DNA from: Anniella stebbinsi
Taxonomy: Eukaryota; Chordata; Lepidosauria; Squamata; Anniellidae
DNA length: 64,000 bases
Direction of reading: 5' to 3'
Assembly: GCA_029215795.1 (NCBI GenBank)
Contig: JARDYH010000002.1
Location: 13,757,001 to 13,821,000, forward strand
Below are positions 11,340 to 21,487 of this stretch, piece by piece. Positions within the stretch are counted from its first letter, which is position 1; each line of letters begins with the position of its first letter. A model generated the notes under the pieces. The model did no database searches, was not told the origin of the DNA, and saw only the letters and a list, made by a program, of their open reading frames with translations. The position numbers and the translations under genes are program-made.

Positions 11340-12780
11340 GCGGGGGGGGGGGAGGAGGGGGGCACTTACCTTCTCGGCCCGGTGGCTCCCGTCCGGCGCC
11401 GGAGCCTACTACTACTAGCAGGCTCCGCGGCCTGCTCTAGGGTGGCGCGCCGGGTGATGTCATCACCCGGCGCGCTACTCTAGAGCAGGCCGCGGAGCCT
11501 GCTGGTAGTAGTAGGCGCCGGCGCCGGACGGGAGCCACCGGGCCGGGAAGGTAAGGAGGGGGTGCGTGGAGGGGAGGAGGGGGCGCGCGGAGGGGGGAGG
11601 GGGGCCCTTACCTTTCCGGCCCGGCGGCTCCCGTCCGGCGCCGGCGCCTACTATTCCCAGCAGGCTCCGCGGCCTGCTCTAGGATGGCGCGCCGGGTGAT
11701 GTCATCACCCGGCGCGCTACTCTAGAGCAGGCCGCGGAGCCTGCTGGAAGTAGTAGGCGCCGGCGCCGGACGGGAGCCGCCGGGCCGGAAAGGTAAGGAG
11801 GGGGTGCGTGGAGGGGAGGAGGGGGCGCGCGGAGGGGGGAGGGGGGCCCTTACCTTTCCGGCCCGGCGGCTCCCGTCCGGCGCCGGCGCCTACTATTCCC
11901 AGCAGGCTCCGCGGCCTGCTCTAGGATGGCGCGCCGGGTGATGTCATCACCCGGCGCGCTACTCTAGAGCAGGCCGCGGAGCCTGCTGGAAGTAGTAGGC
12001 GCCGGCGCCGGACGGGAGCCGCCGGGCCGGAAAGGTAAGGAGGGGGTGCGTGGAGGGGAGGAGGGGGCGCGCGGAGGGGGGAGGGGGGCCCTTACCTTTC
12101 CGGCCCGGCGGCTCCCGTCCAGCGCCGGCGCCTACTACTCCCAGCAGGCTCCGCGGCCTGCTCTAGGATGGCGCGCCGGGTGATGTCATCACCCGGCGTG
12201 CTACTCTAGAGCAGGCCGCGGAGCCTGCTGGAAGTAGTAGGCGCCGGCGCCGGACGGGAGCCGCCGGGCCGGAAAGGTAAGGAGGGGGTGCGTGGAGGGG
12301 AGGAGGGGGTGCGCGGAGGGGGGAGGGGGGCCCTTACCTTTCCGGCCCGGCGGCTCCCGTCCGGCGCCGGCGCCTACTACTCCCAGCAGGCTCCGCGGCC
12401 TGCTCTAGGATGGCGCGCCGGGTGATGTCATCACCCGGCGCGCTACTCTAGAGCAGGCCGCGGAGCCTGCTGGAAGTAGTAGGCGCCGGCGCCGGACGGG
12501 AGCCGCCGGGCCGGAAAGGTAAGGAGGGGGTGCGTGGAGGGGAGGAGGGGGCGCGCGGAGGGGGGAGGGGGGAGGGGGGCCCTTACCTGCCCGGCCCGGC
12601 GGCTCCCGTCCGGCGCCGGCGCCTACTACTACCAGCAGGCTCCGCGGCCTGCTCCAGGGTGGCGCGCCGGGTGATGTCATCACCCGGCGCGCTACTTGAG
12701 AGTAGGCCGCGGAGCCCGCTGGTAGTAGCCGCCGGCGCCGGACGTGCCGAGAAGGTAAGTGGCGGGGAAGGGGGCTTACC
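11340..12780. repeat. Tandem array of six palindromic units, mostly 242 bp each
   Basis: The unit centre, gatgtcatc, recurs at 11456, 11698, 11940, 12182, 12424 and 12673, giving spacings of 242, 242, 242, 242 and 249. Each unit reads as a perfect or near-perfect inverted repeat around this centre ('ggcgcgccgggtgatgtcat', 'gcaggccgcggagcctgctg'). Each is flanked by cttacc on the left and ggtaag on the right. The nearly constant spacing and sequence suggest recent tandem amplification or homogenisation. Confidence 0.9.
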
Positions 12781-12950
12781 CCCCCCCGGAGCCGTCCGCT
12801 TCTATCCGCTGGCGCCCGCGGGCGCCAGCGGATGGAAGCAGGCGGCCCCAGGGGGGGTAGGGAGCGCGGGGGAGGGGGTTTACCTGCCGGGGCCGTCCAC
12901 AGCGGACGGCCCCGGGGGGGGAGGGAGTTAGGCCCCCCCTTACCCACCCG

Positions 12951-13012
12951 CCGCCATTTTTTCCTCATAGACTTGCATTGCAATGCAAGTCTATGGGGAA
13001 AAAAATGGCGGC
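12951..13012. repeat. Palindrome with GCCGCCATTTT arms inside the hAT element
   Basis: A near-perfect 62-bp inverted repeat centred at 12980, cattgcaatg in the middle, with arms gccgccattttttcc and, in complement, the same. The outer arms look like YY1 sites (GCCGCCAT). Related modules occur in the elements at 29578, 58496 and 60358. Confidence 0.8.
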
Positions 13013-13438
13013 CGATCCAAAAATGTACGATTTTTGGGTCGGGATCGGACTCGATCCGGTCCGGGGGGCCTCCGATTTTGTCCGAACCGGTCCGGGACGA
13101 AATTGGAGGTCCCGATCCGGGTCCCGATCCGATCCGGGGGGTCCGTGCACACCCCTAATGAGAACAATGATAAATAGGGAGAGTTCACCTACATCTCCTC
13201 CAGGGGGTCCAGTGTCATAGATTACATTATAATTCATGGACACATCAAAACGTTGGTTGGCCACTTCATGGTATCAGCACGCCATGATAGCGATCACCTG
13301 CCGTTAGAATTACATCTAACAATTCCGGGATCTTCCCGGCTGGTGGCTTGAGACCCCCTCCTATGTAATAGGTTTTTAACAGTAAACTCGGGGAAAAGAA
13401 TTAGATGGAACAAAGAATCAGCACAAGCTCTTAATGAA

Positions 13439-15889
13439 TTGATTGGTTCCTCGAATTATTTAGAGAAAATAGATGAGATCACAGCTAACTCTCCCCCTGA
13501 ATTTAATATTTCGGCTTTTGAGAAACTGACGCAAAATTTATATGTACGTCTTCAAACTATTTCTGCTTCCTCAAGAAATCAAGGGATCCCCCACAACAAC
13601 TGGTTTGACGAGGAGTGTCTAAAATTAAAGAAAAGACTAAATGATAGTTATAGTTCCTATCGGAGAAACAATGAACGTCGACTCCCGGATGAATATTACA
13701 ACTTAAAGAGAAAATACAAGAAAATCTTGTCCCAGAAAAAGAATCAGGCTGACCGGGAGAGTTGGCAACTACTAATTGGTGCCTCAGCCACCAAAAATAA
13801 CAAAACTTTTTGGCAAATAGTCTCAGGAGCATTTAACATAAGGGGAGGCTCCCCGGACTGCTGTATATCAGCGGATACCTGGAAAAACCATTATCGTAAT
13901 GTCTTTGATGGCGGTCAATTGGTTTATCAGGCCCCTACACTGCTTAAGGATACCCCCGATTGGCCTGAATTAGACCCCATCATCATAGAAGATTTGATAA
14001 ACAAGCTAAAACCAGGCAAATCCCCAGGCCCAGATGGAATATTGCCAGAAATGTTAAAAAATAATACTAGTTGGTGGGCTCCATTGTTAGCGACTCTATT
14101 CACAGCCATAAATAAATCTGGCCAAGTTCCCCAGGAGTGGCGGAAGACAGTAGTCGTCCCTATATATAAAAAGGGCTCGAGGTCAGATCCACACAGCTAT
14201 AGACCTATAAGCCTCTTGTCTGTAGTAGGAAAATTGTACGCCAATACCCTAAGGATTAAACTTAATGACTGGATTTCTGATAAAACAATATTGAGCAGTG
14301 AACAGATAGGGTTCAAGACAGGATGTTCTACATACGATCATTGTATTGTTCTGACTCACTTGGCCCATAAATATATGACACCAAAAGGAGGCAAATTATT
14401 TACCGCTTTTATTGATTTAAAGGCGGCCTTTGATTCCATCTCACGCCCCATATTGTGGAACAAATTAGAACAACTGTCAATAGAACCAAGATTACTCTTT
14501 TTAATAAAAACACTCTACCATAACACAACTGCCCAGGTTAGATGTAGTAAATCAGGCCACCTCACCAATGAGTTTGCTACTACTCGTGGTGTCAGACAAG
14601 GATGTGTGCTGGCACCAATCTTATTTAATTTATACCTAGCCGACCTTCCAGACTCATTGGCTATAATACAATCGCATCCTCTAAAGATCGGCTCAACGAG
14701 AGTAAACATACTTCTTTATGCCGATGATGCGGTGCTGATTTCCCAAACTCGATTGGGACTAAAAAGGCTCCTAAAAGGATTTGCTGAATATTGTGATAAG
14801 AACAGATTGACCATTAATAACCAGAAATCTAAAATGCTAGTTTTTTCAAAGTCTAGGGTTAGATATCAGTGGACCATGGGAGGTAGCAGAATTGAACAGG
14901 TGGGTTTTTATAAGTACCTGGGAGTATGGTTCCAAGAGAACATGAAATGGAGTGTACAAGGCAAGAAGGCTAAAGCAAGAGCTGAACAGACGATAGGGGC
15001 TCTTATCCACTTTTTTTACCAAAAGGGGGGCAAGTATATACCGGCTGCGATCAGGGTATATAGGGCAAAGCTGGTTTCCCAGGTTCTTTTTGGGGCTCCA
15101 GTTTGGTTCCCACTCTCCAAGATATCTCTGGAGGGGGTTCAGTCACTCTTTCTCAGATTAATACTGGGTGCCCCAAGATGCGTGTCCGGTGCAGTACTAA
15201 ACCTGGAGGTCGGACTAAGATCACTGGGAAGTGTGGCTTGGAATCACACTCTACAATACTGGTTTCGACAGTTTTATAACCTATCTCATAACTCCTTGGT
15301 TTCCCAGGTTCTTTTGGATTCTTATGAATCTTTATGGACCAAAGCAATATTGCAAAAGGCTACCACTTTGGGGTTTTACCCCCCTCATCTATTTCTGCTG
15401 GATTCAGAAATTATTAAATCAACTCTCAAGCGGAGATTGGATGATACTGATCTTCAAGAGCTGCGGGGGTCCGCGAGAGGCCCCTGTTCCCCTGCAGCGT
15501 TGGGTATATTAGTTTACCCTAGTGAAGGAGGAATGGCGTATCTTGATTGGCTTTTTATTCCCAAATATAGGAAAGCATTCACCTTGGCCAGGTTGAATGC
15601 TCTCCCATCCAAATTGTTGGAGGGAAGATATAAAAAAATACCTGTAGGAAATAGATTCTGTCCTTGTAATAACTCGGAGATAGAGACAATAATACATGTG
15701 TTCTTTAATTGTAACTTCTATAATGGGATCAGAAATGACTTGCTGCAACCAATTATTCAGAAATTTCCTGGCCGTTCCAGAGAATTTCTGGTCACTATCC
15801 ATCTCCAGGGTAGGGATAAGTCTATAATAATCCAAGTCTCGAAATATGTATATCTTGCCTCACGTGTTAGATCACAAATGGTCATCTGA
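13439..15889 (+). CDS. Reverse transcriptase of the APE-type LINE (ORF2, C-terminal 816 codons)
   Basis: Copies LINE RNA into DNA at the nicked target. RT motifs appear in order: 'KPGKSPGPDG' near residue 190, 'YRPISLLS' near 255, 'AFIDLKAAFDS' near 325 (first catalytic Asp), 'GVRQGC' near 385 and 'LLYADDAV' near 425-432 (YADD at 427-430, catalytic Asp pair). After the thumb comes 'CPC' at 741-743 with a later His and Cys, as in the CCHC-like tails of the Jockey/I group. The ATG at 13439 is only the first Met after the damaged endonuclease: the same frame runs in from upstream, so the true protein was longer. The 816-codon span has no stop, which implies a fairly recent insertion. All catalytic residues look intact, but the element as a whole cannot be autonomous. 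Confidence 0.9.
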   Translation: MIGSSNYLEKIDEITANSPPEFNISAFEKLTQNLYVRLQTISASSRNQGIPHNNWFDEECLKLKKRLNDSYSSYRRNNERRLPDEYYNLKRKYKKILSQKKNQADRESWQLLIGASATKNNKTFWQIVSGAFNIRGGSPDCCISADTWKNHYRNVFDGGQLVYQAPTLLKDTPDWPELDPIIIEDLINKLKPGKSPGPDGILPEMLKNNTSWWAPLLATLFTAINKSGQVPQEWRKTVVVPIYKKGSRSDPHSYRPISLLSVVGKLYANTLRIKLNDWISDKTILSSEQIGFKTGCSTYDHCIVLTHLAHKYMTPKGGKLFTAFIDLKAAFDSISRPILWNKLEQLSIEPRLLFLIKTLYHNTTAQVRCSKSGHLTNEFATTRGVRQGCVLAPILFNLYLADLPDSLAIIQSHPLKIGSTRVNILLYADDAVLISQTRLGLKRLLKGFAEYCDKNRLTINNQKSKMLVFSKSRVRYQWTMGGSRIEQVGFYKYLGVWFQENMKWSVQGKKAKARAEQTIGALIHFFYQKGGKYIPAAIRVYRAKLVSQVLFGAPVWFPLSKISLEGVQSLFLRLILGAPRCVSGAVLNLEVGLRSLGSVAWNHTLQYWFRQFYNLSHNSLVSQVLLDSYESLWTKAILQKATTLGFYPPHLFLLDSEIIKSTLKRRLDDTDLQELRGSARGPCSPAALGILVYPSEGGMAYLDWLFIPKYRKAFTLARLNALPSKLLEGRYKKIPVGNRFCPCNNSEIETIIHVFFNCNFYNGIRNDLLQPIIQKFPGRSREFLVTIHLQGRDKSIIIQVSKYVYLASRVRSQMVI

Positions 15890-15984
15890 GGATATTTCTG
15901 TAAATTTATCAGAATTGACAATTTTGTAATTTAATGGTTTTATGGTCTGTTGACTGTTAATAAAGAATTGATTGATTGATTGAT

Positions 15985-16070
15985 TGAGGATAAAATGGAG
16001 AGGAGGAGGATGATTATGTATGCCGCACTGAGCTCCTTGGAAGAATAAAGGCGGGATATAAATACAACAA

Positions 16071-16101
<31 letters not shown>

Positions 16102-16104
16102 ATT
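15985..16104 (+). mobile_element. Sauria SINE, 3' half with Bov-B-like tail
   Basis: Continues the SINE of 10530-10677 after the LINE: 'taaaatggagaggaggagga', then 'gagctccttggaagaataaa' and 'ggcgggatataaat', the tail shared with Bov-B LINEs, and ending in (AAAT)n at about 16070-16104. The two halves together make a full-length Sauria SINE. Confidence 0.9.
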
Positions 16105-16535
16105 TCTCTGTTAATTGATACTGCCAGCTCAGATCTGTCTTGTGTTTCAATTTTTTGGAGTCTTAAAAACAAAACAAAAAAAAACTATGACACCAAATTT
16201 GGTACCCATAAAAATGCTGATTCGTTTTTTTGACCCTCTATCATTTCATATTAAAAAAAAAAAAGAACACACATAGAAAAGAAGTACTACCCCATGACGA
16301 CAAGATTGTGCTATCTGGCTGCTCTGCAATGAAGTGGAGGCATCACTGTGCAGGGGAGAGGGTTGACTATGATTGTCCTAAATCTGGGATAATTAGGATA
16401 CTTGGCGTCCTGTGATAGTAACATGGAAGACAGCTAGCACTACCTTAGCCCTAGCTAACTGCAGTGATATCTCCAATCCTATGTAATGGAAGGGTCCATC
16501 ATTGCTATTGGAGGGATAGCTTTGATATTGGTGTA

Positions 16536-16582
<47 letters not shown>

Positions 16583-16846
16583 ATTTTTCAGAGATATATA
16601 ACTAAGGCCTGCAGGTTCTAAGAGTGAAAACCCATAGAAACTAACAGGTGAGACTTCACAGGGGATCAACGGAGTGAACCCAGGTGGGTAGGGAGCCAAT
16701 CATGGGAATCATCCACATACACAATGTCTATCCCCATCGCAAGCCATAGGCCATTGTTGTGCTATTTTGGTTCTTGGTGGCAGTCTCCTCATTCCCAGAA
16801 ACCTCAGGAGGCATTGATACCATGACTTGCCAACAATTATCCATAC
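16105..16846. other. Unassigned stretch with a GT/GA microsatellite
   Basis: Holds a compound (GT)n(GA)n tract at about 16530-16582 and otherwise unique-looking DNA. No gene or repeat recognised. Confidence 0.5.
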
Positions 16847-19837
16847 TAGGGATGTGCACTGACCCCCCGGATCGGATCGGATAGCGGATCGGAATCGGAC
16901 CTGGGGGGTCGGATCGGATCGGATCGGATCGGAGGCTGGTCGGATCGGATCGGACCAGATGTCCGATCCGGATCGGACGCCATTTTGAATGCTTTTTCCC
17001 ATAGCCAAGTATTGTTTTACAAAAACGCCTATAACTTTTTCATTTTTAAAGATAGAAGGATGAAACTTGGGCACATTGTAGACTGGTTAGGGGTAGTTAT
17101 CTGTGAGAAATTTCAGAAAGATTGGTGCATGCATTTTGTGGCAATTAATTTTTTAATAAATACCCAGGAATGCCTATAACTTTGTCATTTTTAAAGTTAC
17201 ACACATGAAACTTTGCCACATTGTAGGGGGTACCTTGGGACCTATGTGTGTGAAATTTCAGAAACGTAGGTGCTTGTCTTGTGTGGCAATTAATTTTTAG
17301 AAAAATGGGTAGTAGTGGGGTAAATACAGTTACGCCTCCCATTTTTTTATTTTTGAAGATACAAACAGGAAACTTGGGCACATTACAGGTACCACTTGCC
17401 TTGATATGTGTGTGAAATTTCAGAAACATTGGAGCTTTCCTTGTGTGGCAATTAATTTTTGAAACAATGAGGAAAGAAACACCTATAACTTTGTCATTTT
17501 TAAAGTTACACACATGAAACTTTGCCACATTGTAGGTGGTACCTTGGGACCCATGTGTGTGAAATTTCGGAAACGTAGGTGCTTGCCTTGTGTGGCAATT
17601 AATTTTTTAATAAATACCCAGGAATGCCTATAACTTTGTCATTTTTAAAGTTACACACATGAAACTTTGCCACATTGTAGGAGGTACCTTGGGACCTATG
17701 TGTGTGAAATTTCGGAAACGTAGGTGCTTGCCTTGTGTGGCAATTAATTTTAGAAAAATGGGTAGTGGTGGGGTAAATACAGTTACGCCTCCCACTTTTT
17801 TATTTTTGAAGATACAAACAGGAAACATGGGCACATTACAGGTACCACTTGGTTTGATATGTGTGTAAAATTTCAGACAGCTGGGTCCAGGCATGTGGTG
17901 GCAAGGTATTTTTGAAACAATGAGGAAAGAAACGCCTATAACTTTTTTATTTTAAAAGTTAGAAGTCTGAACATTGCTCACTTTGTAGATGGGTTAGGGG
18001 TAGATATGTGTCAGAAATTTCAGAATTATAGGTCCAGGCATTTGATGGCTATGGAATTTTTAAATTACATGTTTCAAAAAAATCTCTACAGAGGCCAGGT
18101 CTTCCCCTCCCGCTTCCCGCGAAGAAAAGGAAACACTCTCTCGTCTCGATCCCTTTGATCCTTGCTAGTAGTATCCATTACAGGGCTCGTGTTTCCTTTC
18201 CTACTTTCACTTTTCAAGCAGAACGGCTGAGCCTAGCTGAGTTTTGCAGCCATGCGTGCAAGGAAGGATCACTCTGGTCTCGATCCCTTTGATCCTTGGT
18301 AGTATCCATTACAGGGCTCGTGTCTGCTTGAGTACAAAGTGAAAGCAGACACGAGCCCTGTAATGGATACTACCAAGGATCAAAGGGATCGAGACCAGAG
18401 TGATCCTTCCTTGCACGCATGGCTGCAAAACTCAGCTAGGCTCAGCCGTTCTGCTTGAAAAGTGAAAGTAGGAAAGGAAACACGAGCCCTGTAATGGATA
18501 CTACTAGCAAGGATCAAAGGGATCGAGACGAGAGAGTGTTTCCTTTTCTTCGCGGGAAGCGGGAGGGGAAGACCTGGCCTCTGTAGAGATTTTTTTGAAA
18601 CATGTAATTTAAAAATTCCATAGCCATCAAATGCCTGGACCTATAATTCTGAAATTTCTGACACATATCTACCCCTAACCCATCTACAAAGTGAGCAATG
18701 TTCAGACTTCTAACTTTTAAAATAAAAAAGTTATAGGCGTTTCTTTCCTCATTGTTTCAAAAATACCTTGCCACCACATGCCTGGACCCAGCTGTCTGAA
18801 ATTTTACACACATATCAAGCCAAGTGGTACCTGTAATGTGCCCATGTTTCCTGTTTGTATCTTCAAAAATAAAAAAGTGGGAGGCATAACTGTATTTACC
18901 CCACCACTACTCATTTTTCTAAAATTAATTGCCACACAAGGCAAGCACCTACGTTTCCGAAATTTCACACACATAGGTCCCAAGGTACCTCCTACAATGT
19001 GGCAAAGTTTCATGTGTGTAACTTTAAAAATGACAAAGTTATAGGCATTCCTGGGTATTTATTAAAAAATTAATTGCCACACAAGGCAAGCACCTACGTT
19101 TCCGAAATTTCACACACATGGGTCCCAAGGTACCACCTACAATGTGGCAAAGTTTCATGTGTGTAACTTTAAAAATGACAAAGTTATAGGTGTTTCTTTC
19201 CTCATTGTTTCAAAAATTAATTGCCACACAAGGAAAGCTCCAATGTTTCTGAAATTTCACACACATATCAAGGCAAGTGGTACCTGTAATGTGCCCAAGT
19301 TTCCTGTTTGTATCTTCAAAAATAAAAAAATGGGAGGCGTAACTGTATTTACCCCACTACTACCCATTTTTCTAAAAATTAATTGCCACACAAGACAAGC
19401 ACCTACGTTTCTGAAATTTCACACACATAGGTCCCAAGGTACCCCCTACAATGTGGCAAAGTTTCATGTGTGTAACTTTAAAAATGACAAAGTTATAGGC
19501 ATTCCTGGGTATTTATTAAAAAATTAATTGCCACAAAATGCATGCACCAATCTTTCTGAAATTTCTCACAGATAACTACCCCTAACCAGTCTACAATGTG
19601 CCCAAGTTTCATCCTTCTATCTTTAAAAATGAAAAAGTTATAGGCGTTTTTGTAAAACAATACTTGGCTATGGGAAAAAGCATTCAAAATGGCGTCCGAT
19701 CCGGATCGGACCTCATCGGATCGGATCGGATCGGATCGGAGGTTGTCCGGATCGGATCGGATCGGATCGGATTTTCCCGATTTTGGGTCGGATCGGATTC
19801 GGATCGTGGATCGGATCCGATCCGATGCACACCCCTA
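16847..19837. mobile_element. Giant fold-back hAT-like element, arms of about 1.49 kb
   Basis: Termini tagggatgtgcac and, in complement, taggggtgtgcat; 8-bp duplication atccatac on both sides (16839-16846 and 19838-19845). The interior is one inverted repeat centred near 18336 (stem gtctgctt, 13-base loop). Most sampled blocks are identical between arms; one 55-bp comparison (17745 region against 18880-18935) shows two differences, one C/T at a CpG. Only the outermost 130-150 bp diverge, through different numbers of ggatc repeats. Each arm holds about seven tandem units of roughly 150 bp. It has no transposase. The transcript would fold into a very long duplex. Confidence 0.9.
17030..18050. 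repeat. Degenerate ~150-bp tandem repeats in the left arm (mirrored at about 18620-19640)
   Basis: Copies start with variants of 'cctataactttgtcattttt' at about 17030, 17175, 17328, 17485, 17630, 17780 and 17937. A related 'atgaaactttgccacattgt' and 'gtgtgaaatttcagaaa' follow within each unit. Several units (17175 and 17630, for example) are nearly identical, so part of the array is a higher-order duplication. The right arm mirrors it. Confidence 0.8.
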
Positions 19838-19845
19838 ATCCATAC

Positions 19846-20948
19846 TGGGGTGGGATCACTAACTCCAAGCATCACAATCCCATATACCTACTCACCATAT
19901 CCCTGTGCCGATCACTACTCTGACTCCTATAATGGCAAATAGCCTCAGTGACTGATGGGGTGACATGAACATGCCAAGTTCTTCTTTCACTCTTATCTGG
20001 GTTTCTTGTCCACTGGTTAATTGATCATGGCCTTCAGGTCCTGAGAAGGAGGTAAGGAATGCTCCCATAACTAAGTCTGAAGCTGGATTGGGATTGGGCA
20101 GAGGCAGTGCCGAGGACCGGAGAACCTGTCAGTAGAGACGTGGGTTGTTTTGGTCATGCAAGAGTCTCATGGAATGTTGGAAGAGAGTGATGGAGTTTCG
20201 GGAACTGGCTTTTATACATGGAATATTACTCATTACACTTTTCCCTTGCCTAATCACGTTCGCTCTTTAATGGAAAGTTTGTGCGATGGTTCTTTGAGAG
20301 CAATTTATTGTCCACGTTCCCTATCAAAGAAACAGAAAACTGCAAGCTGTTTATCCTGATACACAGCCCTGCACCTGCCAATGTTTTCTTTTGCTCCTTC
20401 TTCTCTGTTACATCTTCATGATAAGGCTGCAGAAGTTCATCTGACCTTATGAAGGTTGCTGTCTTCTCTCCCATCTGATTCTGTAACACCTGCCCAAGGC
20501 AGCTGGTCAAGGGCAGGCAGGACTAAAGAAAACATACTTGCTTCCCAGCTTGTATCATCTTGATGAGCCCAAGGTTAGTCTGAAACTGTGGCCTCTCCCG
20601 GCAGCCATATTCGTCATTCTCAGAACCCAAATGTTTCCCTGTTCATTAGTTAGTTACAATGCTTTGGCACATAATGGATGCTCTAAGGAGCCATAGGAGT
20701 GTCGTTACCTGGTTCAAGGTGACTGCCTTCAAAGATCTCTCGCTCATACACATACACTTTGCAATTTCCGATGGAGAGGCATTCTGGCCTGCCTGCTGAA
20801 ATGAAATGAGGCAGGGTGTTATCTATTTCTATAACCTGTGGCTACTTGAAATTCTCATGTCCTCTTAAACAATTCAATCTACTCTCCTAAACCTGGCCCT
20901 CCTTCCATCTCTCTGCTCCCTCAGTCACCATCCTCAACAGAAACATAG
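19846..20948. other. Unassigned stretch
   Basis: Unique-looking DNA with no recognisable repeat, domain-bearing ORF or splice-site pair that I would call an exon. Confidence 0.45.
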
Positions 20949-21487
20949 CAGTTTCTACACCAGGCTTTTTGCCTGGAATTGCCCCCGGCTGGTCCCTGTG
21001 CATTCACATGATGCACAGGGACTCCCGGGGGGCGGGCACAGGATATCCTAGGGACAAAAGGGATCCCTGGGAAATCCTGATTTTTCTGTGGTCCTTAGAT
21101 GGCAGAAAATGTGGGCGCCCATCCCGGCTACTGTTGTTCTTACTTGCGAGTAAACACAGCAGCAGAAGTGGGCACGGAGCCACACCATGTGGCTCTGTGC
21201 CCATCAGGGGAGAGGGGGGAAGCAAGTCCGCCATCCCCCGGATAGAGGGGGGAGGGGAGGGTGGGCCCCCTGATTTCAGCCAGGATTTTTTTTTTACTCA
21301 CCCTTTTCCGTTGCAGCGCAAGTGCGCTCTCCGGATCGGTTTGGGGGAAAAAATGGCGGCCGCGATGGCCCTCCTGCCTCCCAGGACATCACGCCTCCCA
21401 TGTGCATCAGAGCGACAATCTTGGAAGCAGGCACTTCCAGGCTCACCGCCCCTCCCTCCCTCTATATCCGTTTGGTGTAGAAACGGC
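20949..21487. mobile_element. Probable non-autonomous DNA transposon with TIR cagtttctacacca
   Basis: Left end cagtttctacaccagg and the complement of the right end (gccgtttctacaccaaac) form terminal inverted repeats, flanked by catag on both sides (possible 5-bp duplication). The interior has an inverted repeat at about 20994-21025 (gtccctgtgcat arms) and a GC-rich block with 'ccggatcggttt' and 'aaaatggcggc' (21350-21360), the same words found in the hAT-like elements. A 213-codon ORF crosses it but looks like a GC by-product. Confidence 0.5.

Larger units (their letters stand above)
11109..13157. mobile_element. GC-rich palindromic non-autonomous hAT element with a tandem palindrome array
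   Basis: Ends tagggatgtgcac and, in complement, taggggtgtgcac are flanked by a perfect 8-bp duplication atgagaac (11101-11108 and 13158-13165). Subterminal regions are dense in gatcc/ggatc motifs. The interior holds six palindromic units, five of them at 242-bp spacing, followed by a long palindrome that includes the 'caatgcaagtctatgggg' module. ORFs up to 192 codons cross it on both strands but are by-products of GC-rich repeats. The element is younger than the LINE it splits. Confidence 0.9.
10680..13438 (+). pseudogene. Endonuclease-domain part of the LINE ORF2, interrupted
   Basis: The first piece (10689-11108) contains the endonuclease motif 'ILAGNLNARSGT', similar to the GDFN motif of APE-type endonucleases (the usual Asp is Asn here: GNLNA). 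The second piece (13166-13438) contains 'SVIDYIII' and 'SARHDSDHLPLEL', the conserved C-terminal SDHxP block. Between them sits the hAT element with its duplicated atgagaac. A TAG at 13175 and a TGA at 13349 disable the frame. The upstream end is lost by 5' truncation. This domain would nick target DNA for target-primed reverse transcription. Confidence 0.85.
10678..15984 (+). mobile_element. APE-type non-LTR retrotransposon inserted in a Sauria SINE and split by a hAT element
   Basis: The LINE is bounded by the 8-bp duplication tgaggata (10670-10677 and 15985-15992). It is 5'-truncated: coding starts inside the apurinic-type endonuclease domain, runs into reverse transcriptase and ends at 15889. 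A short 3' UTR carries AATAAA at 15959-15964, then four ATTG repeats as tail. The 2,049-bp element at 11109-13157 interrupts the endonuclease region. Without that insertion the reading frame would continue to 15889 with only two in-frame stops (13175 and 13349). The clade is not certain: the Cys/His motif after the RT suits the Jockey/I/Vingi/L2 assemblage. Confidence 0.9.

Noticed and set aside
12405..12983. 192-codon minus-strand ORF (and overlapping ORFs) in GC-rich DNA
   Set aside because: It lies across the palindromic repeat array of a hAT element, is low complexity (Pro, Arg, Ala) and repeats the same peptide per unit. It is not a protein gene.
17145..19527. Pairs of identical 127- and 88-codon ORFs in mirror positions
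   Set aside because: Consequence of the inverted repeat and its tandem units; the frames have no known domain and repeat the same motif.
17030..19640. Regular repeats that might suggest a CRISPR array
   Set aside because: Units are about 150 bp, degenerate, contiguous and within a eukaryotic transposon.
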